DNA of 64,000 nt from Hippophae tibetana (Eukaryota; Streptophyta; Magnoliopsida; Rosales; Elaeagnaceae). The position numbers and the translations under genes were made by a program. The stretch is taken from assembly GCA_037013495.1 (NCBI GenBank), contig CM072808.1, positions 11,943,319-12,007,318 of the forward strand, read 5' to 3'. Below the pieces are notes generated by a model. That model worked only from the letters and a program-made list of their open reading frames with translations. It made no database searches and had not been told where the DNA came from. How positions within the stretch are numbered: position 1 is the first letter of the stretch; the number at the start of each line of letters is the position of its first letter. Positions 10,870 to 21,619 of the stretch are shown one piece after another.

Positions 10870-11377
10870 ATTAATTCTCACAGTAAAAAATGATGGGGTA
10901 TTTCTAGAAACATCTTGGCTTATCGGGCACATCTTAACCACCTCGCTAACAAAGTGAGTGATCCCTTGATAACCACATTGGCAAGGGTAATAGCCATAGT
11001 AGTGAGGATAAATTCCATAAAACCTTATTGGCTATCTCACTAACCACTTGATCAACAACGATGATAAGTACCTCAATTAGCTCTTCAAAACCTTTTTTGT
11101 TTTAAAAATTTGCCAAGTATTTCTCCACAGATACTTGTAGACCAAAACAAAACAAATTAATACATAAACATAACTTAATGTGCAAACTACATGTTCCAAA
11201 CCCTCCAATCTTATGTGTAACATGAAAACATACAAAGCGTTTTGACTATATGAGTGCATGCAATATTGTTATGATAGTAATTGACCTTACATAGATAAAG
11301 AGAAACCATTAAGTTAAATAATACAAGCTCCATGCTTTGCACACAAGAATACTAACAAAGCTAGGATCAGAATTACA
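10870..11377 (-). repeat. F-family copia LTR, minus strand (partial)
   Basis: Read on the minus strand, the LTR starts TGTAATTCTG directly after a polypurine tract (AAAGAGGGAGAT at 11378-11389). The first 140 bases resemble the starts at 14767 and 18452 (TTCTTGTGTGCAAAGCATGG). The left edge is approximate. 10750-10869 holds nothing recognisable. Confidence 0.65.
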
Positions 11378-12285
11378 ATCTCCCTCTTTGGCTTTACATG
11401 GCAAAACAATGTACAACTAAAAAAGACTCAACATCAATACATGAAACATTTATGCAAGATGGCCTAAAGAAGTTTATTGTCATGAACAAACTTCAACATA
11501 CAACCCAAACACCCCTAACAAACCTTCTCCAAGTGCATAATTCTTGTCATGCTCCATTAATCTTCATGATTTAACACATCCATCTTGATGCTCACTTAAT
11601 ATTGCATGTTTGAACTCCTACTCCACTTGAGCTTCATAATCTCTAGCTACATGTATCCTACACACATGAAATAACACATACCCATAAATGTGTCATGCAT
11701 ACCTATATGTAGTCTAACCAAATACTATCATGTTATGCCTAAGTTGGTACATACCAATAGGCTAAGTGCAAACAAATATGCAATAGAGAAACACACAACA
11801 TAAGATAAATCCCCATGACTTTATGCTACACTCTCCATATATGTATGCAAGTCTAGAAAACATTATGTAGTGTAAACATACACTCATAGCCCATGCAGCA
11901 AACAAAAAATTGTACAAACAAATTTCTCCCTCTTTTTGACATAGAAAGTCAAAGGAACATCATAATATGAGGGAGATAAGGCATACATACGCAATAATCC
12001 TAGTCACTCGTGCATCAAGCTAAGATAGATAAGTGCAATACACATGACATTATGCAATATATGCATACAAATCATAACATGTACACAAACATGTTGAACA
12101 TGAACATATAAGTAATGATGAATAATAAAGATAGTAATGAAAAACTAACACACAATTCATTGATAAAATTTTGAGTACATTTTATTTTCCATTATTTTTT
12201 ATTTTATAAAATAAACAAAAATACATTGACTAAAAAAGTAAAACAAAAATATCATGACTCTCCTCCATCCTATCCCTTATGATTT
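11378..12285 (-). other. F-family 3' noncoding region with polypurine tract
   Basis: Parallels 14768-15620 block by block: 'caagatggcct', 'gcatgcttgaactcc', 'atgtatgcaagtc', 'tttttgacat..aaagtcaa', 'agagataaggcataca', and the A/T-rich segment ending in 'ctctcctc'. On the sense (minus) strand the 'tgtcaaaaagagggag' phrase is a second purine tract, also found in the plus-strand F element at 33811-33830. Short open frames here have no homology and look accidental. Confidence 0.65.
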
Positions 12286-12289
12286 TTTG

Positions 12290-12615
12290 AAAAAGAGGCA
12301 TCAACAACTAAGAATAGGTAGCTAGGCATCATATTTAGCGAAGTCATTTAAAGATTGTTTTGAATTACATATGGAGTGATTAGTGAATTCTAAAATTCTA
12401 AGTTTTTCTCATTGTTGAAATCGTACATTTTGTATTGCTTTAGTTTAATAATAGTATTAATTATTGCTCAATTTTCCCCAATTGTTAAACTAAATAGGAT
12501 TGCAAATATTTATTTCGGGTAGTCTTATACAAAATATCCCACTCCTAATAGATTGATACTTGTGTTTTAGCACTATATTACTTGCACGACTCTTTTACTT
12601 ATGGACCACGTGTCA
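12290..12615 (+). repeat. H-family LTR, 3' part (H0)
   Basis: Matches the last 320 bases of the H LTR at 35019-36325: 'gtagctaggaatc', 'cctaagtttttctcattgttgaaat', 'tttagtttaatggtagtattaatta', 'ggattgatactt'. Ends GTGTCA at 12615, followed by a decayed primer site. The 5' part is missing and the left edge abuts F-family sequence. Confidence 0.75.
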
Positions 12616-12638
12616 AGTTTTTTGTGTTGTTGTGAAAG
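12616..12638 (+). promoter_or_regulatory. decayed primer-binding site (tRNA-Asp type)
   Basis: AGTTTTTTGTGTTGTTGTG directly follows the LTR end. It is what the gypsy primer site TTTTTGGCGCCGTTGCCGG would become after several C-to-T and G-to-T/A changes. It places the H family with Athila/Tat-type gypsy elements. Confidence 0.5.
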
Positions 12639-12865
12639 AGTGGCAACTATATCATTAGTAAATATAATAATACTAATTTAGGTATTTTAATTTTCTTTTA
12701 GTGTTTCTCTTAGGTCTACGTTGGCTCGTGAGCAACTCACTCCCTAAGACCTTGAATTAAAAATAACTCTATGAAAGTTGAAAAAGGGAAAGTGTCAAAA
12801 TCAAGAAGCAATTCCAATGGTCAACATAACCAACCAAATCCCAACTCCCTCTTGCATCATTACTT

Positions 12866-13057
12866 GCTATTGGACAACATTCTTTAAGGGACTATATAGT
12901 GCCTAGGGTAAATAGAATTCATTCAATAATTAGAAGGCCAGGGGTTCAAGCTAATAACTTTGAAATCAAGCCCACCATTATCCAAATGGTTCAATCTCAA
13001 GCCCAATTTGAAGGTGCCCCATTTATGACTCAAAAGCCCACATCGCAAGTTTCTTAG
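12866..13057 (+). pseudogene. gypsy (Athila/Tat-type) gag N-terminal fragment
   Basis: A 63-codon open stretch ending in TAG 13055-13057, with no start codon of its own. It reads GQHSLRDYIVP, then IIRRPGVQANNFEIKP and IIQMVQ..AQFEG. The RP-x-V-x-ANNFE-x-K and MVQ-x-x-x-QF-G motifs mark the start of gag in Athila- and Tat-like elements. Upstream (12640-12865) is leader-like sequence behind the H0 LTR, so this is probably the gag of that element. It is cut on the right by another LTR near 13100. Confidence 0.75.
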
Positions 13058-13099
13058 AAATTTTTACACATTTATACATTATGGCAACCATTTGACAAT

Positions 13100-14030
13100 A
13101 AACAATCAAACAATACATTAATAGTATACAAATAGTATACAAATTGATAGAAATATAACTCAAATATCTCTATGACATGATTTAAAATATGTAAATATAA
13201 GTGATCATGTATAAGTAACAAGTAAATTGAAGAACTGGGGTTGTCATACTCACGAGGATTGGTAATAATTTCCACTATCAATTATTATTTTATTAGTGAG
13301 ATAATTAAATTAGCAAATAAGGTTTTCAAATTGTTTTCAAGAAAAATAACATAAAAAATGAAATAAGTTGCAGAAAGATTATGAGGGATATGTAATTATG
13401 GGATTGTCCTCAACACTGGCCTAAAATTATATTAAATATGTCATGAATGTAAATTAATTTTTTAAGTTCTAAGTTATTTTCATAATTTAAAATCATTCTT
13501 GAATTCTTAACTCTAGCTTTAAAAATATAGGTTTGCTTAATATTTCTCGTATTTTCTTATTGTGTATTTGATTAAAGGTATGCTTATTAACCAACCTAAA
13601 TCTTAAACAACCTAGAGATATGCTTACTAGATTTAATTCATTCATCACATTAAATTCTAAAAAGATGAGGGTTCACGACAAAAGGTAACCTTGAATACTC
13701 TCTTACTTTATGGGATGTTGTTTTATATTTATAAGAGATAAATACAATTGTTGGTATTTTGGTGGAGATAAAATTAGTGTGCACCACTTGTCAAAGGATA
13801 AGATAAGATATCATGAGAATAAACTATGATGAGAATAAAATACAATGGGAATAAGCTATGTCCACTTCCTTTTTAACTTAATCCATCTATCAAATAACAA
13901 TCATAAAAATCTAGAAAATCTAAAAAATGCCAAAAAAACTAATATTTTCCCAATAAATATAAAATAAATAATTTTAACTCATTATAATAATAATATATAT
14001 ATAACTTTAAAGGAATTAATATATAAAAAT
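13100..14030 (-). repeat. probable gypsy LTR, minus strand (K0)
   Basis: AT-rich stretch with the organisation of a Tat/Ogre-like LTR on the minus strand: 'ctcacgaggattg' near its 3' end, then A/T-rich sequence and blocks such as 'cctaaatcttaaacaacctagagatatgctt'. It resembles 62860-64000 in layout but I cannot align them closely. Both edges are approximate and no primer site is certain. Confidence 0.35.
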
Positions 14031-14767
14031 GTATATAAATAATACTTACTACTCTATCAATCAGGACGTCTGCCCACACTGCTCCTATGATGCCCTTGCT
14101 AACTAACTCTACATCAACTGTGATCCAAGTCGGATTAGGGTATCATCATGAACCTTACTATCTTGGTGGTATGATCAGTCACCAATAGTCAATACAAGTG
14201 AATCCTAAGGGAAGGAAAAACAAAGTCTCAAACCTAGTAATATAAGTCTCAAGTGTTAACTTACCAAATCAACCAAACCCGATAAAATAGTTTTTGTTGA
14301 ACACTCTCACAAACAACTAATACTAAAATCACACCTATAGTATTAGTAATAAGGAATTAGAAAACAATTATACTTTTGAAAAGAACGAGTTTCAAAAATT
14401 CCAAAGTATAGCTGTGTTTTTCTAATTACTCAAACACTTAAGATAGGGCGATGGCGAGACCCTCGAAAAGCACACTAAAATTTTCTTTTTGATTCTCTAA
14501 AATTACTAAGTAAATTTTCAAAAATATAGGTAAACCAATGTAAAAAAACCTTGAAAAAAAACCCAGCATATATACTAACAAACCAACCCCCGTGGTGTGT
14601 GTAAAACATGCAAGCAAACAAAGTGTAAACAACTATGTGTGTGTGCAATACTGACCATCAATAAGTGAACTTAAATAGAGGAAGAAAAAGAACTAAGTCA
14701 ACAAAACAATCTATGTGTTTTACTTATGAGAATGACAACAAGAGTCAAAGACTTACAAGACATACAA
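14031..14767 (-). repeat. F-family copia LTR, minus strand (F2)
   Basis: On the minus strand the LTR starts near 14767 after the purine tract AAAGAAGGAG. It aligns with the F LTR at 34387: 'taaaacacatagattgttt' versus 'acaatatatagagtttgttt', 'ttagtatatatgctggg' versus 'ttagtatgcatgctagg', and a shared 'gaggccctcg'-like block (14455-14465). Also close to 23160-23490. 14031-14430 is assigned only because it continues without a visible break. Confidence 0.6.
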
Positions 14768-15620
14768 ACTCCTTCTTTGGATTTATGGTGAAAAATACTA
14801 CACATCTAAATGTACTCTCATCTCAAAATGAGAAAATCATACAAGATGGCCTAAGAAGTTTGTACCCATGAAAAAAAATGACTCATAAGAAAGACACCCC
14901 AAAACATGCATATACCGAGTACAACCATCTTGTTGTGGTATAACCATCTTCAAGAGTCAACACATCTATATTGCATGCTTGAACTCCAACTCCAATAGAG
15001 CCACAAGGTCTCAGGCTACACTTGTATCTTGCATACATGAAACAACACATATTTTGAATGCATCATTTAGATCTTTGTTTACTCTAACTAGAAAAAACTA
15101 TGGTGTAACCCCTACACTAGTACACATCAATATACTAGGCATAGTCAAACATGTAACAAACAAAAGCCATTATTCACATGACTCCCCTAACTTCATGCTA
15201 AAGTCCCCCTACGTGTATGCAAGTCAGGCAACAAATATGTAGTGAATCATATGCTTACAGCCTATGCAACAAACAATAATGTAACACATAACAAGTTGTG
15301 CAAAAATAAAACTACCCATTTTTTGACACATAAAGTCAAAAGAGCACCCCTACATAAGAGAGATAAGGCATACAAACATTCAATAATCCTAACACTCATG
15401 AAACTAGTAGAGAAGATTAATGTGTTAGTAACATGGAAACACAAAACAAATCAACTTTAAACAACAAAATAAAGTGTTGAACACACCAACACAAAAAATT
15501 TCGTTAAATGTTTTTGTAGTACATTCTACAAAGATATTATTATTTTTTGATTAAATAAAAGACTAAATACATCATAATAGAATAATAATAATAAACTCAA
15601 CACTCTCCTCTACCCTCTCC
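14768..15620 (-). other. F-family 3' noncoding region (F2)
   Basis: Second copy of the 3' region described at 11378-12285, same orientation. Sense-strand purine tracts lie at 14768-14780 and 15318-15335. Small open frames on either strand are not conserved between the two copies, which argues against coding. Confidence 0.65.
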
Positions 15621-16264
15621 ATCATCATCAAGAGTTGTGCAATAGGAAGAGCCACCAAAGTCTCTATTGTTTGGGGGAGGGGTATGATTTTATTGGGTAA
15701 GGAAGGTCCAAAATATCTAGTTAAAAGAACCTGAATGCTCATGTTCTTTTATAAGCCTAATTGGAAGCAACAAACTCCCTAATCATGGACTTCATGTTAT
15801 GAGTAAGTGATAAAAGTTCTTGATGTAAAAGAGAGATTTCTAAAGGAAAAGTCTTGAAAAAAGCAAGAGGATTAGTAGAAGTAAAAGGACAAAGAGCTAA
15901 TTGAGAGACATCATGCGAGGAAGTAAAAGAAGAAGTAGAGAATTCGAAGTAAGAAGCATAGTTAGAAGCAAAGTGAAAAGCACGAATAATGCATGCCTTT
16001 GCCTCTGGTAGTACCAACAATAGTATAGAACAAGGAAGTGCCCCACTAAGTGATCAAAGAAGGATGATGAAGAGTGGAAAGATAAGAAGTAATAGAACAA
16101 AAAGGATGGCTCTATATATCATAACTGTATGGTCTATAGTCTTATGGTTGAGAATAGCACAAAGGAAGTGACCATAAGAGGCACTTATAGAAGTGAAATG
16201 AGTGTGAGAATGTACTATAGTGCTCATAATATCACTAAGGCATCATCCATGGGAATTAGCCTTA
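15621..16264 (-). pseudogene. F-family downstream ORF remnant, unrecognised
   Basis: On the minus strand, 16020-15757 reads an 87-residue open stretch with Ser/Phe-rich composition and a helical end (LLHQELLSLTHNMKSMIREF). It sits where the plus-strand F element has its poorly preserved coding region (32640-33600), just upstream of the 3' noncoding part. No domain is recognised. It may be the C-terminal part of the F polyprotein or a third ORF. The E1 element interrupts its 5' side. Confidence 0.35.
16260..16264. repeat. target-site duplication of E1, left copy (cctta)
   Basis: CCTTA before the TGATGAGTGC end of E1. The right side has CCCTA at 17879-17883, a 4 of 5 match. Confidence 0.55.
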
Positions 16265-17878
16265 TGATGAGTGCTCAAAAAGTACTAAAATTACCATGAT
16301 TTTATGCACGTTAATTGCTTATATATATATATATATTTATATGATTTTATATATATATATGTAAATCTGTCTTTTCGGAATCACGGGTATTTATTGTTTT
16401 AAGGTATTTTCGCTTAAAAAAGTAACTTAAAGACTGAAAGAAAAATACTGAAGGCAATACATCAAAAATATATTCATCAATTAAATAAGGAAAAGTCAAA
16501 AAAGAAGGAAAAATTGGACAAAATGGGTCAAAAATATCGAAAACCCGGAGTAGTGAATGATGACATCACATCTTCTTCTCTCTTTCTTTCTCTCCTTTCT
16601 TAGTTTTTTTTAGTTTTTCTTAGTTTTTAGTTTTTCCTTAGTTAGGTTTTCTTAGTTTTAGAGTTCTTCTCTTTTTAAGAAGAACTAATTATGTTTTTTT
16701 TAATTTATTTACTTTTTGATTCAATAAATGGAAGTGCAAATTCTGTTTGGAGGTTTTCCAGCAACAGGAATAGCATCAAAGTACTGTAAGGATTTTATTT
16801 TCTTTATAGTTATTTTTTATGCTTTATTCTTATATGTTATATTTAATTTGTCTATTATTAAATTTAACTTTGCTGGTTGTTTGTAAACTCAAATAATAAC
16901 GTTGTTATGCTTGCAAAATATTAAATAGGTAAAAATCTCTAAAATGAATTGATTTTATTTTTATTCAAGATTTTATATTAAGAATCTTAGAGAGAAATAT
17001 ATTATTTTTCCTTACAAACTTAAATCTAAAAATTAGATTTTAAGGTTTAGTTATCCGGTCTAATTTACAGTAGTACTGTTTTATTTGTTGGTACAATCGC
17101 CCGGTAGTTAGAGTGAAGCTCTATTTCAAAAGTTTTTATAAGAATTATTATCTGAAAATGTATTGACAACATGTTTTCAGTAGTGGTTTTAAAACTTGAA
17201 AGTTAGTACTCGGATAATTAAATTGTTAGGTTTAATTTTGACACCTTGAATAAAGTTTAAAATGTCTAACCCTACCAAAGGTGGCATTTAAATGATTCAT
17301 TTTCAATCTCTTAGAAAAATGAATTAATTTAATTAATCAAATTAGTTATCAATCCCACCCACAGGTGTTAATTGATTTGTTTACTTAACAAAGAATATCT
17401 AACCCCACCAAAGGTGATATTGATATAAAAAAGAGAGAATCAATAAATTTCAATATAGATCTTTAATAACCTAAATAATATGAGCAAGCATAATTAACTT
17501 AGTTATTATATCCATAAATACTCCACTATTATAAATGATAAAATTTTCATCAATATTTATTGAATCTGTATCTATGTTTATTTTTATGTTATTAGATTAG
17601 AAACACCAAAAACCCAAATATCGTGATAGGATGTTTAGGATTTAATTTCATTTTTAAAAGTTTGAATAATAAATGAAAAACTACATATATTCCTTCCTTA
17701 GATCGACCTTGGGAGTATATTTATCATTTTTCTACGAAATGATTCGTGCATTTGCTAGAGTTTTATAAATATAAAACTAAAGTATTAGCAGGGTCGGCGA
17801 TGCCGGTTTTGCATATATTTTTAATCAATTAATGTGCATAAAATCATGGTAATTTTAGTATTTTTTGAGAATTCATCA
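16265..17878 (+). mobile_element. E1: LTR-derived unit with inverted U3 ends
   Basis: 16265-17790 is an E-family LTR in plus orientation (start TGATGAGTGCTCAAAAA; 'gttcttctctttttaagaagaac' block near 16665; 'gatcgaccttgggagtata' near 17701). 17791-17812 is a primer-site-like segment (GGCGATGCCGGTTTTG). 17813-17878 is an inverted copy of the first ~65 bases of the LTR, so the unit ends TTTTGAGAATTCATCA. Both outer ends are U3 ends, and 5-bp direct repeats flank the unit. The LTR lacks the GC-rich variable region found in the other copies. No coding capacity. Confidence 0.8.
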
Positions 17879-17883
17879 CCCTA

Positions 17884-18452
17884 ACTTGTGGATACATAGC
17901 AACAAAGCATACATAACACCAAAAGTAACAAGGTAAACTCATATAGAACCCTTATGTATATGGTACAATCCTCAATTGCTTAGGTTAACCACTTGACTGT
18001 AAACAATCCTCTAAATTATAAACATATACAACCTGGAAAAAGTATAAATGCAAATACCTCTGTAAGTTAGGATCATACTGCCTTAATTTCCTATTGCTTC
18101 CTTCACTTGCTACGTCCATAACTTATTGATCTAACAAATGGATCCAACCCTCCTCCATAGCTAACACTGACATACCAATGTGATGGTAACCAATACATCT
18201 ATAACATGTACAAGAATGTGGAAAACACCTCAACCACAACAATGAACAAACACTATCTTGGGAATCTTAAGATAATACCAAGCTCAACCCAAACTCATAG
18301 TTTTGCTCACAATAGGATTATAAAATAGTCATGCTAATTTATCACATAAAAATGTAACATAAGCTCTTAAATATGCTCCAAGTGAATTGTTAAATGGACT
18401 CCATGTTTTGCACACAGGAATGCAAACAAAGAATCAAAGGACTACAAGACTT
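17884..18452 (-). repeat. F-family LTR-like sequence (F3), minus strand
   Basis: At 18452 leftward the minus strand reads TGTAAGTCTTGTAG, then the 'ttcctgtgtgcaaaacatgg' block shared with the F LTR start at 11377. The rest to 17884 is of LTR-like composition but not closely matched to another copy here. It lies directly downstream of a truncated F gag, implying that pol is deleted. Confidence 0.45.
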
Positions 18453-19260
18453 ACAAAATTATTGAAAAACCACTTGAATTATCCATACATACACAGCTAG
18501 GTAGAGTATTAGAAGAAGAAGTCATTTCCATACTATGCCTTAGGTGCATAAGACACCCAGCTTGAACATACTCATGTAAACGGCAATAGCTACACTGCAA
18601 TAATACAAAGAAAGGTGAGGAATGAGGACGTTTTCTTGTAGTACTCCAATGATAATTAGGAAATTACTTAGCAATATGGCCAATAGTACCATTGAGATGA
18701 CAAATATGTGTTGAAGAGTAAGATAATTGGGGTATCTGACTCCGAGGAGTACCATAAAGAAGAGATGCTAACATTAATTCTTATACGAGGATGTGAAATT
18801 AATTTCCCATAGTGACATCTCATGTGCCCAAGCTCACTACAAAGGTGTAGAAAGAGGCAAAAGACCATCACCAACATGATAAGAAGAGGCAACAAGAGGT
18901 TAGATTTTCACCTGGATGGAGGAAGAAGCAAGGACGTGACAACTGCCTTACCTTTAAGAGCAACAATAACAAAATTTAGCTTAGGGTTAGCCATAGCAGG
19001 TTTGATTAATTTTGGGAAAGAACTATTGATAGCAATAGATTAACCTTTTCAAACTCAAGTTCTCTCTTATTTCTTAAGGATGTTCCACTATTAAGGATCA
19101 CATCTAGATTTCTAGTTCCCATCATAAGCTTATGAATCATTCTCAAAGAGCGAGCTAGTTCTTCTAGGAACTTCACAAGCTTTTATCCTAAAGCTTGGAT
19201 AAGGTCTTCTTCCTCTAAGTTAAATAACATAATCAGGGGAAAAAAGGCTTCCAAGAACTA
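18453..19260 (-). pseudogene. F-family gag, coiled segment and zinc knuckles, dead
   Basis: Minus-strand gag relic homologous to 30954-31814. From about 19215 it reads LVKFLEELARSLRMIHKLM and GTRNLDVIL, the heptad-rich segment found in several plant copia gags. Then NPKLNFVIVALKGKAVV (about 18990-18940) parallels EPKLKLVAAISKGKLVV in the plus-strand copy. Zinc-knuckle remains follow: ELGHMRCH near 18830, a second with Cys lost near 18680, and CSYCRLHEYVQAGC near 18590. Stops and frameshifts are frequent. Downstream it runs into LTR sequence with no pol. Confidence 0.7.
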
Positions 19261-19688
19261 GTCTTAAGTTAATAAATTAAGTTAAGTTACTAAATAAGTT
19301 AAGTTAAAAATAGAAGTTAATTATTATTATTTTATTATTTAAAATTAAAATTAAAAGAAAGTTAAAAAGTTTATTTTTATAAAATTTTTAAATCTTAGAT
19401 TAAATTTTTTTTGTTTTACTGTTCAAGAATAGTAAGAGTTCTTTTTTTTTAATTTTAAATTTTAAATTTGAATTTTTTTTGTTTTACTATTCACAAATAG
19501 TTACAATTTTGTTTTTGAATTTTAAATCACAAATCTTAAATCTTAAATCTTAAATTTAAAATTTTAAAATTTTTGTATTGTTCACGAACAATAACAGTTT
19601 TTTAACACAAAATAAAAAAAATCAGAATTATTTACCGCACAAAAAGTTTTCAAAAATTTGATAAATCATTTAAAAATATTGTTCCTTA
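19261..19688 (-). other. leader of E2 element, AT-rich with three small hairpins
   Basis: On the minus strand this follows the E2 primer site and would be the untranslated leader. It is extremely A/T-rich. Three 16-base palindromic units recur (19418-19433, 19486-19501, 19577-19592), each with 6-base arms around a 4-base loop; arm bases differ between units yet stay mostly paired. A short 'aatctta' tandem lies near 19527-19550. Confidence 0.55.
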
Positions 19689-19710
19689 TCCTACAACGAC
19701 ACCAAAAACT
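19689..19710 (-). promoter_or_regulatory. primer-binding site of E2 (tRNA-Asp type, decayed)
   Basis: The minus strand reads AGTTTTTGGTGTCGTTGTAGG directly after the LTR end (..GCTTATCA). It differs from the gypsy tRNA-Asp primer site TTTTTGGCGCCGTTGCCGG by C-to-T type changes. This is the best evidence that E-family repeats are LTRs of Ty3/gypsy elements. Confidence 0.75.
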
Positions 19711-21516
19711 TGATAAGCACAAAACCGGTAATACAAATACTAATCTTGAAAAATCTTTTGTCTTTATTATTTGTAAATGATAAGTATACTTTCAAGGTCG
19801 ATCTAAGGAAGAAATATATGTGGTTTTTAATTTATTATTCAAAATCTTAAAAACGAAATTAAATACTAAACATCCTATCACGATATTTTTTTTTGTTTCC
19901 TAATCTAATAACATAAATATATGACATAGATATAGATTCAATAAAAAATAATGCAAATTTTTATCATTCATCAAAGTGGAGTATTTAAAGATATAATAAT
20001 TAAGTTAATTATGTTTTCTCATATTATTTAGATTGATATTTGTTGATTTTCTCTTTTTGGTATGAAAGTGTCCTTACCGAGGGCCTAAATTATTTTGTTT
20101 AATATTAACTAACTATTATCTTTATTTCTAAGAAAATTGCAAACCATCTAAGCACAACTTTAGGTGGAGTCAAATAATAAGACTTTACTCAAGGTATCCA
20201 AATTAAACCTAAGAATTTAATTATCCAAGTACTACCTTTCAAGTTTTAAAACCATTATTGAAATATATGGTCAATACATTTTCGAATAATAGTTCTTATA
20301 AAAATATTTTGAAATAGAGCTTCACTCTAACTAACAAGCAATTGTACCAACAAATAAAAAAGCACTTCTCTAAATCAGATATGATAATTAAACCTTAAAA
20401 TCTAATTTTCATATTTAAGTTTGTAATGAAAAATAATATATTTCTCTATAACATTCTTAATATAAATTTTTGAATAAAAACAAAATCAATTTATTTTATA
20501 AAAATGTTTTACCTATTTAATATTTCGTAAGCATAACAAAGTTATTATTATATCATATTTACAAACATAAAGTCATGTTAAATTTAATTATAGACAAATT
20601 AAATATAACATATAAGAATAAAACATAAAAAATAACTGTAAATAATCTGTTAAAATTATACCTTAATAGAATCCTTACTACAACAGTTTGATGCTAATTA
20701 TGTTGCTGGAAAACCTTCAAACAAATTTGCATCTTCGCTTATTGAATCAAACACTAAAAATCTATAAAAACATAGCTAGTTCTTCTAAAGAAAAAAGAAC
20801 TTAAAACTAAAAACTAAAAAAAATGAAAACTTTCTATTGAGAGAAAGAGCTCATAAAATTGTGTATTTTAGAATGGGGGAAGATGATCCTTTTATAGGTG
20901 AAGAAAAGGCTAAAACAGGGGGAAAATATTTTAAAATTTGAATTTGGATAAGTTGACATGCATATGGGGCATGAAAATTTTGGCAAACAGGTAGTTGGCA
21001 CAGTAGACAGGCATTGGGCGTGTGAGGGACATGCGAGGAGTGTGTTGACACTTGCCGAAATCAATGCAGCGTGTGTCGGATATGTGTCAGCGTGTGATAG
21101 GAATGTGCCAGGTATGTGTCAACATGTCCTAGGAATGCGATGACATGTATGGTTATGCACACGTGCTTCTGCGTGTGGGACTCAGAAGGAATAGGCGGCT
21201 GCATGTGGGACTCAGCATGGATGGGCGGCTATGCACGCAATTTTGGCATTTTTGATTGTTTTGACCCATTTTGTCCAATTATTCCATATATTTTACTTTT
21301 CCTCATATCTTTTCTCAACATATTTGTGATGTATTGCCTCCAACATTTTTTTAAAGTTATTTTTGAATGAAAATACTTGAAAAATAATAAAAAATACCTG
21401 TGATTCTAAAAAGATCGATTTATATAAAAATGATAAAATCATACAAATATGAATCTATTTAATCAATTAAAGTACATAAAATCATGGTAATTTTAGTGAT
21501 TTTTAAGCACTCATCT
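19711..21516 (-). repeat. E2: E-family LTR, minus strand (about 1.8 kb)
   Basis: On the minus strand it starts at 21516 (AGATGAGTGCTTAAAAATC; first base changed) and ends TATCA-like at 19711, followed by a primer site. It contains the GC-richer variable block (about 20960-21240, with repeated 'ggacatgcg'/'gtgtca' phrases), a TATAAAAGG promoter (20887-20895), the 'gttcttct..agaagaac' block near 20785, and the 'gatcgaccttg' block near 19795. Same family as 16265, 21620 and 53832. Confidence 0.85.
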
Positions 21517-21605
21517 GGTTAGCCACAGCAAGTTTGATTAATTTGGGAAAGGACTATTGATAGCAATAGATGAACCTTTTTCAAACCCAAGTTCTCTCTT
21601 TGGTG
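21517..21605 (-). repeat. 89-bp duplicate of F gag segment
   Basis: Nearly the same sequence as about 18984-19065 ('ggttagcca..gcaggtttgattaatt..gggaaag'), in the same orientation. On the minus strand it encodes part of the F-family gag. It sits between the U3 end of E2 and the truncated start of E3. It is far longer than any LTR-element target duplication. Confidence 0.75.
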
Positions 21606-21619
21606 ATGAAGTTGAACTA

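Noticed and set aside
16321-16360. TA dinucleotide runs as an origin or matrix-attachment site
   Set aside because: They sit inside an E LTR at a spot where all copies are TA-rich; simple-sequence drift explains them.
16265-17878. E1 as an ordinary MITE or DNA transposon
   Set aside because: The body is an LTR with a primer-site-like segment behind it and relatives followed by a clear primer site and leader (E2). No transposase. The inverted ends still need the explanation given in the findings.
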